A stretch of DNA of 64,000 bases, from NCBI GenBank assembly GCA_039881145.1, contig JAYKKI010000052.1, positions 12,837,001-12,901,000 of the forward strand, in the 5' to 3' direction. The position numbers and the translations under genes are program-made. This DNA comes from Druceiella hillmani. Lineage: Eukaryota; Arthropoda; Insecta; Lepidoptera; Hepialidae. Each line of letters opens with the position of its first letter. Within the stretch, counting starts at the first letter, position 1. The notes beneath the pieces are model-generated. The model worked only from the letters and a program-made list of their open reading frames with translations, ran no database searches and was not told the origin of the DNA. Shown here one piece after another: positions 46,601-60,680 of the stretch.

Positions 46601-47660
46601 ATTGCAACTACATAAATTTATATTGAAAAAAAGTGAAGTGTCGTGAATTTCTTACGCATCGCATATAAAATTTTATTTTTAATTATTAAATAACATAATG
46701 TAATATCTATACAGTAATAAATATTAGATATTTTTACAAATGATTTTCGAGTTATCCATAACGCAATAAAAACACTTAACAAAAAAACAAAAGTACGTAA
46801 AGAGGTTTAGTATACCAAATAACTGTTCAAATAAAAGAATGATTTCTATTTCCTGCTACATGCGCATGTGTGTAGTACAAAGTACATTCTCTCTTTGGGA
46901 CAATTGCACACTCTCTCACGCACACACACACGCACATGCACACACATAAATATTCAATGTATGTTTTTGTTTACTCCGTTTCGCTCATTCACATGAGCAA
47001 CAATATGCACTGCCCAGCTAAGAAGGAGCGTTTCATCGCCTTGTTCGCAACGTTTCGCGTTTTCTCTCTTAGCTTCCCGTTTCAAAGGTTCAATGAGAAG
47101 CTTCACTTTAACACAGAAATTTTAGAGAGCAAATGAAGTAATCGAGTTCTTATTAACTTTTAATGTACTGTTTCAATTAAAAGAGCTGATCAGAAAACTA
47201 GTAGAAGATCTCAATGAACTATATGAATATTCTCAACAAGTTGTAAAAAAATCATTGTAAAGATTGAAATTTCAACGAAAAAGATTAACACATTTTTTTG
47301 AGGAAACACGCTTCAAACGTGTTCAGCTTGTTGTACATAATATAAAGCCAAAATATAAAGCCTTCACTCGGTCACAGCGCTTCGCGTCTAATGTTGATGG
47401 GGTTCGTGAAACCAGGCTTGTATTTTGCTATATTATTCTTGTTTACGTGGAATTTATAGCATATGAAGTAGCTTGAATATTTTCAAGCTAGAATTCTGCC
47501 AGAAATGTATTCAAGCAATCAAACGTGCTGGTTGCGACGGAATATGGTTCACATTTTTTATACAATTTTATATTTTAAAATGAATTGAAACATTTTCTAA
47601 TAAATAATAAGTAGATTTCTATAAACAAGTTGCAATTATTAAGTTTTTAACCATTATTTT
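43660..47660. repeat. Macro-unit 2 body, internally deleted
   Basis: It aligns with unit 1 from 27750 onward but lacks several segments. About 1.1 kb with SINE-1 is missing at about 45400, about 0.6 kb at about 45540 (joining 30890- and 31480-equivalent positions), and the CpG-island stretch at about 47190. A 65-codon frame at 44965-45162 spans 'acagattggcgtcaat', conserved in all units but not open in each. Its (CA)n block lies at about 46900-46940. Confidence 0.8.
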
Positions 47661-47667
47661 ACCTTAA

Positions 47668-47941
47668 CGTGTCAACGCCCTAGTGTGTTGAGTTGATGAC
47701 GTGGTTACGGCCTTCGACGGCACGGCGCTCCGCGGATCTAGAGTTCGACCCACGGCTACTCGTCAAGTAGATATGGAATGGTGTTTTTTCTCGCGTATTT
47801 AAATGTCATGGACTAGTAATGGAGAACAACAACTTTTGTGCGAAAATGGGAGGAGATAATGGTTATTGCTTTCAAAGATATGAGCGTTAGGTGAGGTCTA
47901 TACACTGGAGTGAGATTGAGACAGGCTATTGACGATGCTGC
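47668..47941 (+). mobile_element. SINE-2, unit 2 (B box retained)
   Basis: It contains the tRNA-like segment 'gcgctccgcggatctagagt' followed by 'tcgacccacggctactcgtc', then the body, and ends 'ggagtgagattgagacaggc' and 'tattgacgatgctg'. It represents the less damaged form of this SINE. The A-box side is 'aacgccctagtgtgttgagt'. Confidence 0.82.
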
Positions 47942-48289
47942 TGAGTTAGCTCACATAGAAGATTCTCATCACGGTAAAATATTCAAGTAAAGTTAATCAT
48001 AGAGAAAGTGTTCAGAACAATTTAAAATTCGATTATATATCAAAATAAAGCAAATCGGTTAATTGCGTTTCGGAACAAACTAGATTCGAATAGGCTAAGT
48101 CCCTTAAGATTCTTGATGCAAGTTAACCATGATAGTTCTAACTAAATATAAATAAACATTTAGAATTCTCGAAATTGTCCAAATATACCGTTAAAACGTT
48201 AAACGGTTACCCCTTATAAGTTATCTCTAAAATTTATTTTGGAAACGACGTTCACTTGATACATTCTCTATACTCTGTTGTAAAACATA

Positions 48290-48311
48290 TCATATATATA
48301 TATATATATAC

Positions 48312-48360
<49 letters not shown>
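48290..48360. repeat. (TA)n tract, unit 2
   Basis: This is the positional equivalent of 38911-38970 and 59243-59350, with 'aca' interruptions near its left end. The surrounding 66-codon frame is a product of the microsatellite. Confidence 0.95.
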
Positions 48361-48363
<3 letters not shown>

Positions 48364-49409
48364 CGTTCCCGTGAAACTAAATGCCTTACTATTATTACAA
48401 TCAGAGCATATTACTCCAGACTATTGTATCACATAAATCGCCCTGTACCACAATGAATCTTAAAATGCAGGTCTGGGAAATTATGTTTAAAATAATACTT
48501 ATGTCATAATTACATAACGAAAATTATCAAAATCTGTATCAATTTCTTTGGAGAAAAATTTATAATTTATAAAGTTGTCGATCTGTAGCAATATTTGTAA
48601 AGCAAATGGGAGAAACATTTCTACATAGCGGCCTGTCTTTTGCATAAGCTGTCAAAACTATTAGAGATATGACAAAATGTACGCCAAGAGTTATAAACTT
48701 TGCATGGCTTCTTTTTTACTTATAATAAACTATGGTATTTTTTAATAATTCTTTAGTGTGGTAAGGCAATTTAAAAATTATTGTGTGAATATTTTTAAAT
48801 TAATAAGTGCGATATCATTAAGAGGAAATCGTAAGTATTCATACTTTCAGAAATTATTCATTATACGTAAAATAAATCTCACACAGTATTTCATTTCAAT
48901 TAATAATTTAAAAGGAAATGGGTATTTGATGCTAAAAATTGTAAAGACAAATAAGTGCGCATACAGCCAATGCATATATTTTAAATAAATATAACTAGAG
49001 AACTTGATTCTAATTTTAACTTTCAAAACATCCATATTAACAAATAGTTCAAACACTACATTATAGTAAAATTAAAACGCTAAAGACATAAGTTCAGTGT
49101 GCGGGCTTACAAATTAAAGAAATTACAGAGATGAGGTTCCAAGAAAAACCTAATACATAATAAAAACCAATTAGGTGTAAAACCTACTTAAAGTTTGACC
49201 ATTTCGTTACTATATTCAAATTATTTCATTATCTAACTTGAACTACGCAATAACAAATTGGAAAAATATTTATTATGACATATTTAATTTATTTATTTTT
49301 CAATAACTGAATGATATGAATTGATCGTGTGAATAACATTTTATTAATATAAATATAAAACATTCACCCTATCTTATATTACACAACCGACCGACAACCG
49401 ACGACGTTC

Positions 49410-49630
49410 TCCATTACCAGAATCATGCTCCGCTGAGTCGAATTGGCGGTCTGCTCTCACTAGCGGAGATGGGTGAAAGAACTCATATCTTGAGTAGTGG
49501 CTTGAGAGAAGGACTACATCAGCGGTGCACCTACCTTCGTCCTGTCCCTTTCTTCAAATGTGATGCAACCTTAGAACTTGTTTTATGGTCGCTACCTATT
49601 CGAGCAATATAGGGGCGACGTTCTATATTG
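49410..49630 (+). repeat. Block E, unit 2
   Basis: Nearly identical to the unit 1 copy. One change replaces 'gaattcgcggtct' by 'gaattggcggtct'. Confidence 0.85.
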
Positions 49631-49814
49631 AAGTAGTCATGATAGCTTGTGTGCTTATTTGATTTACGTACGTAGATTTTTTTTATACTTCTCTAATTTT
49701 CATACGAAATGATTTAGTTATTTAATTTTAATAACACCATTATTTTTTTACATTTCCATAATTTTTGATTTTGTAATAAACATTTACATCAAGAGTTTAA
49801 AATCTAGTAAAAAC

Positions 49815-49952
49815 ATGAATGGGGAAAACAGCAAAAGGAAAACGATGTCTATACTTAAACTTTGTTCTGTTAGCTGGGATTCATACATTTCTGAAGCTGA
49901 CATTTCGGAGGTTGATATTGAATTAGATCTTTATCTGTCTATTTATTCGTAA
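49815..49952 (+). CDS. Short conserved open frame, unit 2 copy (45 codons)
   Basis: It starts at ATG with MNGENSKRKTMS and ends 'DLYLSIYS' at a TAA. This is the cleanest of the three copies. It is acidic in the middle and has a basic N-terminus. Differences from unit 1 include both silent (ggc/ggg) and replacement (V/S, L/S) changes. Confidence 0.2.
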   Translation: MNGENSKRKTMSILKLCSVSWDSYISEADISEVDIELDLYLSIYS

Positions 49953-50339
49953 TCACCACATAATATAAAGATAATTCTTATAGTTTGAATTCAATAAGAT
50001 ATTCTCTAAATATCTTCCCGTATTACCGGTATTTATACAATTTTATATTTTTACCTATCACTTTTCCATTCCGAATAATTTATTAACAATTGGCATAAAA
50101 AGAAACAAACAATAAACTTTTAACATAAGCGTTCCGTTTTAATCAAGAGAAAGGTACGGAAAGTTATAGGGCTGAGTAGTAAATGAAATTTTTTCATCTA
50201 AGCCAGGTTTTTTTTAAAGTGAAAATAGTATAATCGGGAGATTCCGCCTAAGTAATATTATATTTTTAATATATCAACAGTTGTTCATTCGAAATACAAA
50301 TGATAATAAAAATCTTAAGTAGTACGTTATATTTTTTTA

Positions 50340-52805
50340 GAAGTGGTTACAAAATATAGTCAACACTGATTTTTTTAATATGTAGCCACTGCCTACATAA
50401 ATTAAAAATATATAGTTAACTGACATTGACATTCCCTCTGCGTTGTCAAAACGAATGCCATTCATTCTTATCAACTTTTACGGTACGTTTTCCATCACCC
50501 TATTGAGCCTGGATGTTTAATGGATTGATCGATAACGCTCTAACGCCAATCTATGAGTAATAAAATAGGACGCAATTAACTTTTTTCATCTCGTTATTCA
50601 AAGATTTTCGTAGAAAAATCATTTATAAACTATTATGAATGTTACCTGGCTTTCCATAGAAATATACAAGGTTTCCCTTTCGTCTTGCTTTGAATAAAAC
50701 TGTGCAGGACGTTATTTCTTCGTTACTTCTATGTAGTCTTGTATTCTTTTACGGCTTGATCTCACCACTATGTGGACTCTTATCGGTTTCCTGTATTCAT
50801 TTATCGTTTTTGTTTTCTAAATCCTGATTGCGAAATGTTAAATTTGAAAATAACATGCTTTGTTGGTCATGTCTCCTCTCGCTCTAAGTTTTAGACCATA
50901 AAAATTACATTTAATTAATTTATTACATGTATTTATGATATACACATCAAATGCGCTTGGTGCAAGTGCACTTTAAACTTGTTTATATTAATTTTCATCA
51001 TAATAACATAAATAATTACGCCTGCCCCCCGTCCATGTTCCTTCCAAGTTTTTAATACGTAATAATTTTCAGATTAAGATAATATCTTTTTATTATATTA
51101 TTTGTCCTGACTAATCACAAAGGGGTTTAATTTCTTTTTGAAAAACAAATATAAGTGCGGAGTTTTAAAAAAAACGTAATGCAGTCAGCTAAACGTTATT
51201 AAATCGAAGGTAATGAAATAACATTTACAGGCTCCAGACTCGAAAGGCCGAGTGTAAGACGTTGTGTTCTCCGTATGCCACGAGTGTAGTGGTGCTCGTA
51301 GTTTGTCTATCCGTCAGCGTATTCTAGCTAAAAATGAGCTTCTTCTCTAAAAATAAATATAAAGCTCATATTATTCAAAGAGGTTTTACAAAATTTACGT
51401 TATCATACATTAAGGAAAGATATGATAACACACATATGTATATTGATAAGATAATAAAAGGTACTACTTTACATCAACAATTTTCGAAGTGAAACTAGCA
51501 TAAAAAAAAGTATATCGACACGAGTGTGGTCAAATTATTGTAAATTAAGATATTTTTTTAAACATTTATATTCTAATTCTTAAAAAGAAGGGATAACTTA
51601 TAAAAATCCTCACAAAAGTAGAGTTTTTCCTTTTTAAAGTAGTCAAGTACGTATATATGCAGAGCACAGACAGATAAAATGCTAAAATTTGATTCAATTT
51701 ACATAGATTCTAATATAGATGATATAGGACGAAAAGCATGTAAAAATATTTTTCCTTAATTTATGGTAATGTAAATTTTATGAAAGCTCCGTGAATAATA
51801 TGAACGTGATATCTATTTCTATAGAAGAAGCTCATTTAAAGCGAGGGTACGCTGACGGATACATAAACTATGAGCACCAATACTCTCATGGAATATGGAG
51901 AATACAACGTCTTAAGCTCTCCCTTCGAGCCTGCAGCCTGTGAATTTCATTTCATTAAATTTGATTTGATAAAGCTTAGATGACTGCGTTATGCTTTTTT
52001 ACACTTTCGCACTTACATTTGTTTCCATAAAAAATTAAACCATTTTGTTATTGGTTATAACGAATAATATCCTAAAAAGACACTATTTTAATCTGTAAAT
52101 TAATAAGAATTTAAAACTTGTAGGAACACGGATGGAAATGTAAATTAAATTCTTGATAAAAATTAACGGATTAACGGAAACAACTTTGAAGTGCAATTGC
52201 ACTAAGCGGGTTTGATGTGTATACAATAAACACTGGTAATAAAATAATGAAATGTAATGTTTATGATGAAAAACTTACAGCGGGAGGAGACGTGGCCCAC
52301 AAAGCATGTTATTTTAAAATATATCATTTGGACACCAGGATTTAGAAATAAAAAATGATAAATGGATATAGGAAACCGACAAAAGTTCATATAGTGGTGG
52401 GATCAAGCGGAAAAACAATAAAAATGACTATACAGAAGTAACAAAAAAATAACTCCCTGTACAGTTTTATTTAAATCGTCAATAAGACGAAAGGAGAATC
52501 TTTTATATTTTTAAGAAAAGCCATGTAACATTTATAATAGTTTGTAAATTATTTCCGTACGGAAATCTTTGAATAACAAGATAAAAAAAGTTAATTATAT
52601 CCTATTGTATTCTTCATACACAAGTGTAACGTAATAATCCATTAAACACCCAGGCTTAATAGGGTTGTCGAAAAAGTCGAAAGACTTTAAAAGAATGAAT
52701 GACATTTATTTTGACAACACATAAGGAATACTAATAACAGTTATGGAATGTCAATGTCAATTAGCAACATATTTTTAATTTATTTATGTAGTGGCTAAAT
52801 ATTAA
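50340..52805. repeat. Palindrome 3: inverted repeat, arms about 1.05 kb
   Basis: The left arm is about 50380-51430 and the right arm about 51735-52800. The centre (about 51440-51730) carries the same junction as palindrome 2. Minus-strand frame 52202-52390 (62 codons) again covers the conserved 'FKITCFVGHVSSR' stretch. The outer left arm has a local replacement near 50530-50555 ('gataacgctctaacgccaat') not seen in palindromes 2 and 4. Confidence 0.93.
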
Positions 52806-52847
52806 AATAAAAAAACTCGTGTTTAAGAATTGAAATAAAGTAGATAT

Positions 52848-52940
52848 AATACTATATCACGTAGTTTCATTTAGTTAAAAAAATTAAGTGATAATGAATT
52901 TTAACAAAATTAACTCCAAATATATTCAACAAGAGTAGAT
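52848..52940. mobile_element. MITE-A fragment right of palindrome 3
   Basis: 'atatcacgtagtttcattta' then 'aaaattaactccaaatatat', with 'gcc' changed to 'tcc' compared with the other fragments. Confidence 0.78.
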
Positions 52941-52944
52941 ATAT

Positions 52945-55900
52945 TTTTCATTACACCTGTAAAAGTAAAAATTGAACTTACAACATTAACAAAATGACAA
53001 AAGTGGCTAGACACATTAGAAGTTAGGAAAATAAAAATATAATTAACATTTATTACATCTATGTAAAGAGGAATTAGGAATTTAGGATTTTTTACGAATA
53101 CTTAAGTTAGCAGGGGCAACGGAACCTGACGTGGATCATGAAACCGGGCTTGCATTTTGTTAAATTATTCTGTTTTCGTTTACGTGGAATTTTGTGGAAA
53201 ATGCAGTAAAGCAGCTTGAATATTTAAGATGGAGGGAGTTGTCGGCAACAGATTCGAAATATTGAAACGTGTTGGTTACGGCGGAATATGTTTGCCTTTT
53301 CTGAGGCTATCTTTAATTAAATAGATATTGTTTTAATTGATAATTTCAAATAAATGCGTAAGTGTGAAAATTTATCAATATAATTACATAAGCAAGTTGC
53401 TATAGTTAGATATTTAAACAACGTTTAGCCTTTTATATTTCACGCAAATAGTTCATATCGCCGAAAAATTATGCCAATAAAGTTCGTCATATTGAAGTGT
53501 CCCGAAGATTTTAATACTCCATTATACATAAAAAATAAAAAAGCTCGTCGAAGCCTGAAAAAGTAGAATTGGATATTCTAGCTCCCATAAAATTGTTTCG
53601 CAATCTGACCGCTATAATTTTATTTGAAAATTATAATCATACTTTAATGTCTAGAATATTTTCAAACGTATCAAACCCATTGCTAAAAAATAAAAGGATT
53701 ATATAATGTATGTCATTTTAAAACTTGATATTTCAAATATGTATCCCAGAAACGAAAAATGGTGAATAGAATCTCAATGTCATTTTAGAAACACTATCCA
53801 ATAACATTCTTCGAAGGATTTTCCAAAACAAAAAAAAACCTAAAATCTACTAATCAAAATCTACTTTCTGGATTTCAGCAGATCTTTGCAGTCTTGTTTG
53901 TTTACGATTCGAGGGGTTGGAAACAATTTTGAAACTTAATGTTTCGTAATCGGAGCTATAAGAGTAAAGATGTCAAATAGAATTTAAACTTCATTTTAAA
54001 CGCACTTTCTAACCATATTCCACAAAATAGGGTATGCTAGAAATACATTTTCGATTCCACTTCTTCATAAGGGGAACTTTTTGAAATTATTGATTAACTA
54101 TATTTATTTATTTAATGGAAAGAAAACGTATACCTATGCTCTATTTGTATGGCAAAAAATAACAGTATCGCAATCAAAAGTTCATTAATTTATCTCAAGA
54201 TATTTCTCACAGAATCTTATACAGTGGTACATGTTCACAAATTACAGATTGGCGTCAATATGTTGTATCCATAAAATTTAATGTCATTAGTCGATAGTTA
54301 ATTGTGCGTAGCGCAGTGCGGGAGCCGGCAGACTGCATACGGCATACTCTAATTAACTGTTAATTTGTTCTTAATCCTATTGTAATTAACGATGAATATA
54401 TTCGGTGCTATTATTGCGCACATGCATTTCTCATCGAGTAGGGCGGACAGTTGTCATTTTAGAATGCTACATCGAAATTACCTTCTGGAAGCATATCCTA
54501 TTGTATCGAGATTATTACACTTTTTATGTAATACATTTTTGTATTAAAATCTCACTGAATCAAATGAAAGTGAAATCTATATAAAAATAATCATAGTATA
54601 GATACTAATTTAAATTGTTATACTAAATAACGTCGTCGCCGTGGCGTGTTGGGTTGAGCACAAAGCATACGGCCTGTGATGACGCGGCGTATCGCGGTGA
54701 CCCGGGTTCGATTCTCGGCCGTTAGTCGAGTGGGTTAAAAGCGATAAAAATTGCAAAGTTTGATATTTTATGTAATTGTAAAAGTGAGGAAAGTGAAAGA
54801 AATCGGACCGATAGCAGCGTGATCAAAAAATAAGAAAGGCGGAGCAAGCACGAATCTGGCTCACCAATGGTTCCTTGCCTTGTGGCGTGGGAAGTGCCTT
54901 TTTTGTCATTATTCATCACTAATGTGAATTTTTGAGTATAGTAAATATTCAATAATGTCTAATATAGGTAAGTAGGGGGACATTTATACTTTCGTGGATA
55001 TCTTATATATTATGACACCTAGAAACATTGTTATAATTTCCCAACAACTTTTGCTTAGGGTTTTAAAAACTCTGTTTTTCCTAATTTTAAGTATAGTAAT
55101 TACCAAAAAAGGTGGTGAAATATATTATTTATATATTTCTGAAGAAATATAATGTAAAATAACGACGTATGGAATTAAAAAAAATGAGTACTTAATTTTT
55201 GTCTCTCTAAAACTTCAATATAAATATGTATGTGTTATTTATGGAAATACGCTTCACTACCCACGCTAAATTTTAAATTCCTACGTCAAGAGTATTCTGA
55301 GAAAATTTCAGTCATCTTATGAGTATGTCTCTTTTGTTTTATGAGTAATATCAATGTTATGTATTTTGCACTGTTGTTTGGAAATTTGTGTTTCATACCA
55401 AGCTGACAGAGGTTGAGCTTACTACGAATGTGGGTTAAAAAAAATCTGCCCAAATATTGGAGAAATATGTAAAAACTCTCCAAATATAATTAGTATATGG
55501 TTATTTTAAGTTAAATAAGTTCATAATTATTAAGAGCTTATGACGAAGTTAATTAAATGATTTATTTTTTCAATTATTTTTCCATTTTTAGTTTTCCATA
55601 ACAAAACATGTAACAATGAAAATTTCATCATGTGCACAATATATTATAAATAGGAATCATATGATTGTTTGGAATAGAGATTTCAATATATACAGAGAAA
55701 AATATACAAAAAGGAATTAGATGAAATATGACTCGTAGGTTACAAACGTGGAGGACCTACTTAATTAAACTGCACTCTGCATTAACCGAGCACTCTGCAC
55801 TTCAAACCAACTTCTTCCAAAAAACTAGATTTCACGCTCATTTATTCAAAGAAAATACAGAAAATTTACGTTGGAAATTTTCAGAGCGAACTAACAAGAT

Positions 55901-58645
55901 TTATTTCATCACCATTGAATAAATATACTTTTTGGGAGAAAGAGATGAAGTAATTTCCCGTTTTTCTCACAGTTATTATACTCGATAAAACATCCTTAAT
56001 GTTACAGTAAAGATTGTAAGGTAGAAAGTGATAATGTTAAAAAATTAATAAAAAATAACCATGGATTGATTTGTCAAAAGTTAAATATTTCCCGTATGGA
56101 ATAAAAAAATTATCAAACTTTTTTTTAAGTTTCAGTTTTATATGAGGTCTAAATAGCTTGATAAATTAATAAGTACATATCATTATATATATATATATAT
56201 ATATATGATAAATTAATAAGTACATATTATTATATATATAGATATATGATTAACAACGATGCAAATACTAAATATTAAATATATCTAATAAGCGAGACAA
56301 GACAGTGCGGGATGCAATATTTGTTTTTTGGCCTAAAACTTTGTCCGTATTTATTATTCAAACGAAAGTTTACAAAAAACGTAAATATCTAATAATAATA
56401 TTTCATAATAAACATCGTAAAAACATATTTTAAACTATTTTTATGCTTATATAAAATGTAACTTTATACTTCCAATCATTTTGAAACTTCCATTTAAGAC
56501 AAAAAGTATCGTCTTCAGACTAAGGTAAGCAACAAGACAGTTGTAATTTTCCTAACAGTTATTAAATGGCTTCTACTTTGTACCTGTTTTCCAAACTGTA
56601 TAATGATTAACTCGTTAAGTTTACTTAATCATGAATTTCCGGGAAATACATAAATAATTAAAAGTCGAATTTCACGATATAACATAGGAAATTTAATAGT
56701 TTGCGAAAAATAATTTCCCACAAATACATATAATGTAAACGTTTAAAGTAGTCCAGTCGAAAGGAAATAAATCAGAATAGATCGTAACAATAAAACTAAA
56801 TGCCTGAAGCAATTTCGAATCTATTACGTATCTGCCGTACATCATAAAAACTGCTAATAAATCTTATCCAAAAAACAGCTTCGGTTGTAAATATTGCTGC
56901 AGTATAAAACGTAATAAATTACGCATTAAATCGAGATAGAAAGAAATGATACACCATTGCCCGGCACGAATAAATAAATCGGAAAATATTTTATGTAATG
57001 GTCAAGATTATCTAAGTTGGAGCTTTTATTAGATAAAGCCCCTTGGAAAGTTCGAACGTATCCGTGTCGGAGATAAAACTCTCGTATTATGAAGTTTCTT
57101 ACGACCAAGTTTTATGAAAGTCCTACCCAGTTTTTTTTGTTATATCGTTTTATAATATTTATCGGTGGCAATAAATAGTAACTTTAATTCTATCAATAAG
57201 GCGTTTTAAAGTTTTATTCCGCAAAGGAAAAAACACGGAACATTAATAAGATCACTAACATGCCTGTCCTTCTGTTATCTATTAGACCTTTGTTATCGTT
57301 TGAGGTAGCAATTTGAAATTATCATAGCGATAAAACATATCAACTACATAAATTGCAACTACATAAAGTAATATTGAAAAAAGTGAAGTGTCATGGGACG
57401 TCGACAGAAGCGGAGTTTCTTACGCATCGCATATGAAACTTAATTTTTAATTAATAATTAACATAATGTAATATCGATACAGTGATAAATAATAGATATT
57501 TTTATAAATGATTTTCGAAATATCTATAACGCAATAAAAACACTTAACAAAAAAAACGAAAACACGTAAAGAGGTTTAGTATACCAAATAACTGTTCAAG
57601 TGAAAGAACGATTTCTTTTTCCTACTACATGTGCATGGGTGTAGTACAAAACAAGAACATTCTCTCTTTGAGGCAACTACACACTCTCTTACGCACACAC
57701 ACACGCACATAAACACACTTATAAATATTCAAAGAGAACGAAGGTGGGTGAGAAGCAGCGCTACGCCCTGCCTGTTGCATTTTGTTTCTGTTTTACTCTG
57801 TTTCCCTCATACATATGAGCAACAATACGCTGCTCAGCCAACGAGGAGCGTTTCATCGCCGTGTTCGCAACGTTTTGCTTTTTCTCAGTTAGCTTCTGGT
57901 CTCAAAAGTCCGTTAAACAGCTTCGCTTTAAAAATATTTGTGCAGAAATTTTAGACAGGGCAAATGAAGTAATCGATTTCTCATTAACTTTTAATATAGC
58001 CTTTCAATTAAAAGAACTGATTTAAAAAACAAATTTCAGTTTATAAACGATATTGAAAATTTTCGCAAAAATTTAGTTATGTCAATTGCAAACATATGGC
58101 TTTCTTTATTCTTTTTGATTTTGAACATACACCATTTCTGTTACATAAACAATTTATATTTAGTTTAATGGAAACATAATATTCTTTATTTTTTTATTTT
58201 TGCACATACACCTTTTCTATTAAATAAACAATTTGAAAATAGTTTAATAGAAATACAATATGTCCTTAAACGTACCTCAGTTACACAGAACCCTCGTAAT
58301 GTGAATTTAGGTTTTTTATATTTAAATATTGCTGACACGATAGAATGTGAATAATATGAGCTTTAAGTCGTTTTTACATACGAAGTTGCCGACTTCTGCA
58401 TAAGCGCTTCCCACTTTGCAATAATGATATTCGTAGTTATTAAATCTAAGTTTAGCTTGAATATTTTCAAGCTAGAATTCTGCCAGAAATGTATTCAAGC
58501 AATCAAACGTGCGGGTTGTGACGGAATATGGTTCACATTTTTTATACAATTTTATATTTTTAAATGAATTGAAATATTTTCTAATAAAGAATAATTAGAT
58601 TTCCATAAACAAGTTGCAATTATTAAGTTTTTAACCATTATTTTA
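52945..58645. repeat. Macro-unit 3 body
   Basis: It aligns with unit 1 from 27750 to 35080 with two main losses: about 200 bp near 53070 (joining 'aaagaggaattagg' to 'cgaatacttaagttagcag') and the stretch equivalent to 33960-34880. It has a local duplication of 'gataaattaataagtacata' with TA runs at 56158-56250, present once in unit 1. Its (CA)n block is at about 57680-57715. Confidence 0.85.
54629..54906 (+). mobile_element. SINE-1, unit 3
   Basis: This is the same insertion as 29605-29895, with B box 'gggttcgattctc' at 54704-54716 closer to consensus than the unit 1 copy (which has 'ttcaatt'). A 9-bp 'gaggaaact' type duplication in the unit 1 body is absent here. Confidence 0.82.
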
Positions 58646-58651
58646 CCTTAA

Positions 58652-58927
58652 CGTGTCAACGCCCTGGCGTGTTGAGTTGATGACGTGGTTACGACCTTCG
58701 ACGGCACGGCGCTCCGCGGATCTAGAGTTCGATCCACGGCTACTCGTCAAGTAGAAATGGAATGGTGTTTTTTCTCGCGTATTTAAATGTCACGGACTAG
58801 TAATGGAGAACAACAACTTTGGTGCGAAAATGGGAGGAGATAATGTTTATTGCTTTCAAAGATATGAGAGTTAGGTGAAGTCTATACCCTGGAGTGAGAT
58901 TGAGACAGGCTGTTGACGATGCTGCTG
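58652..58927 (+). mobile_element. SINE-2, unit 3
   Basis: The head 'cgtgtcaacgccctggcgtg', B-box region 'agttcgatccacgg' and tail 'ccctggagtgagattgagac' with 'aggctgttgacgatgctgct' are all present. Of the three copies this is the closest to the expected SINE form. Confidence 0.85.
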
Positions 58928-59242
58928 ATTTAGCTCACATATAAGATTCTCATCACGGTAAAATATTCAAGAAAAGTTAATCATAGAGAAAGTGTTCAGA
59001 ACAATTTAGAATTCGATTATATATCAAAATAAAGTAAATCGATTAATTGCGTTTCGGAACAAACTAGATTCTGATAGGCTAAGTCCTTTAAGATTCTTGA
59101 TGCAAGTTAACCATGATAGTTCTAACTAAATATAAATAGACATTTAGAATTTTCCAAATTGTCCAAATATACGGTTAAAACACCAAAATTTATTTTGGAA
59201 ACGGCGTTCACTTGATACATTCTCTATACTCTGGTGTAAAAC

Positions 59243-59351
<109 letters not shown>

Positions 59352-60449
59352 CGTTCCCGTGAAACTAAATGCCTTACTATTATTACAAATTAGAAGTGGT
59401 GGAATATGTGTCATTTAACAGGACAAATTCATGTGATAATAATTTCAGAGCATATTACTCCAGACTATTGTATCAGATAAATCGCCCTGCACCACAACAA
59501 ATCTTAAAATGCAGGTCTGGGAAATTATGTTTAAAATAATACTTGTGTCATAATTACATATCGAAAATGATCAAAATCTGTATCAATTTCTTTGGAGAAA
59601 AATTTATAATTTATAAGGTTATCGATCTGTAGCAATATTTGTAAAGCAAATTGGAGAAACATTTCTACATAGCGGCCTGTCTTTTGCATAAGCTGTCAAA
59701 ACTATTAGAGATATGACAAAATGTACGCCAAGAGTTATAAATTTTGCATGGCTTCTTTTTTACTTGTAATAAACTATGGTATTTTTTAATAATTCTTTAG
59801 TGTGGTGAGGAAATTTAAGAATTATTGTGTGAATATTTTTAAATTAATAAGTGCGATATCATTAAGTGGAAATCATAAGTATTCAGACTTTCAGAAATTA
59901 TTCATTATACGTAAAATAAATCTCACACAGTATTTCATTTCAATTAATAATTTAAAAGGAAATGGGTATTTGATGTTAAAAATTGTAGTGACAAATAAGT
60001 GCGCATACAGCCAATGCATATATTTTAAATAAATATAACTAGAGAACTTGACTCTAATTTTAACTTTCAAAACATCCATATTAATAAATATTTCAAACAC
60101 TATATTATAGTAAAATTAAAACGCTAAAGTCGTAAGTTTAGTGTGCGGGCTTACAAATTAAAACAAATTACACAGATGAGGTCCCAAGCAAAACCAATAC
60201 GTAATAAAACCAATTAGGTGTAAAACCTACTTAAAGTTTGACCATTTCGTTACTATATTCAAATTATTTCATTATCTAACTTGACCTACGCAATAACAAA
60301 TTGGAAAAATGTTTGTTATGACCCATTTCATTTATTTAATTTTAAATAAATGAATGATATGAATTGATCGTGTGAATAACATTTTATTAATATAAATATA
60401 AAACATTGACCCTATCTTATATTACACAACCCACCGACAACCGACAACG

Positions 60450-60680
60450 TTCTCCATTACCAGAATCATGCTCCGCTGAGTCGAATTCGCGGTCTGCTCT
60501 CATTAGCGGAGATGGGTGAAAGAACTAATACATTGAGTAGTGGCTTGAGATAAGGACTCCATCAGCGGTGCAGGTGCACCGCTGATGCAGACCTTCGTCC
60601 TGTCCGTTTCTTCAAATGTGATGCAACCTTGGAACTTGTTTTATGGTCGCTACCTATTCGAGCAATATAGGGGCGACGTT
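60450..60680 (+). repeat. Block E, unit 3, with a local inverted duplication
   Basis: It has the same signature as units 1-2, but 'catcagcggtgca' (60560-60572) is followed by 'tgcaccgctgatg' (ending about 60587), forming a nearly perfect 13-bp-arm palindrome not present in the other units. It looks like a small templated inversion event. Confidence 0.88.

Noticed and set aside
48758..48988. 76-codon frame shared with 59802-60032
   Set aside because: The same region in unit 1 (about 39450-39690) has a stop and altered frame, and the peptide is low-complexity and AT-driven.
55728..55922. 64-codon frame shared with 30779-30973
   Set aside because: It is retained in two recent copies only, with no domain resemblance; unit 2 lacks most of it.
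57631..57954. 107-codon frame through the CA-rich block of unit 3
   Set aside because: Equivalent regions in units 1 and 2 have different frames and ends, and the N-terminal part is a CA microsatellite translation.
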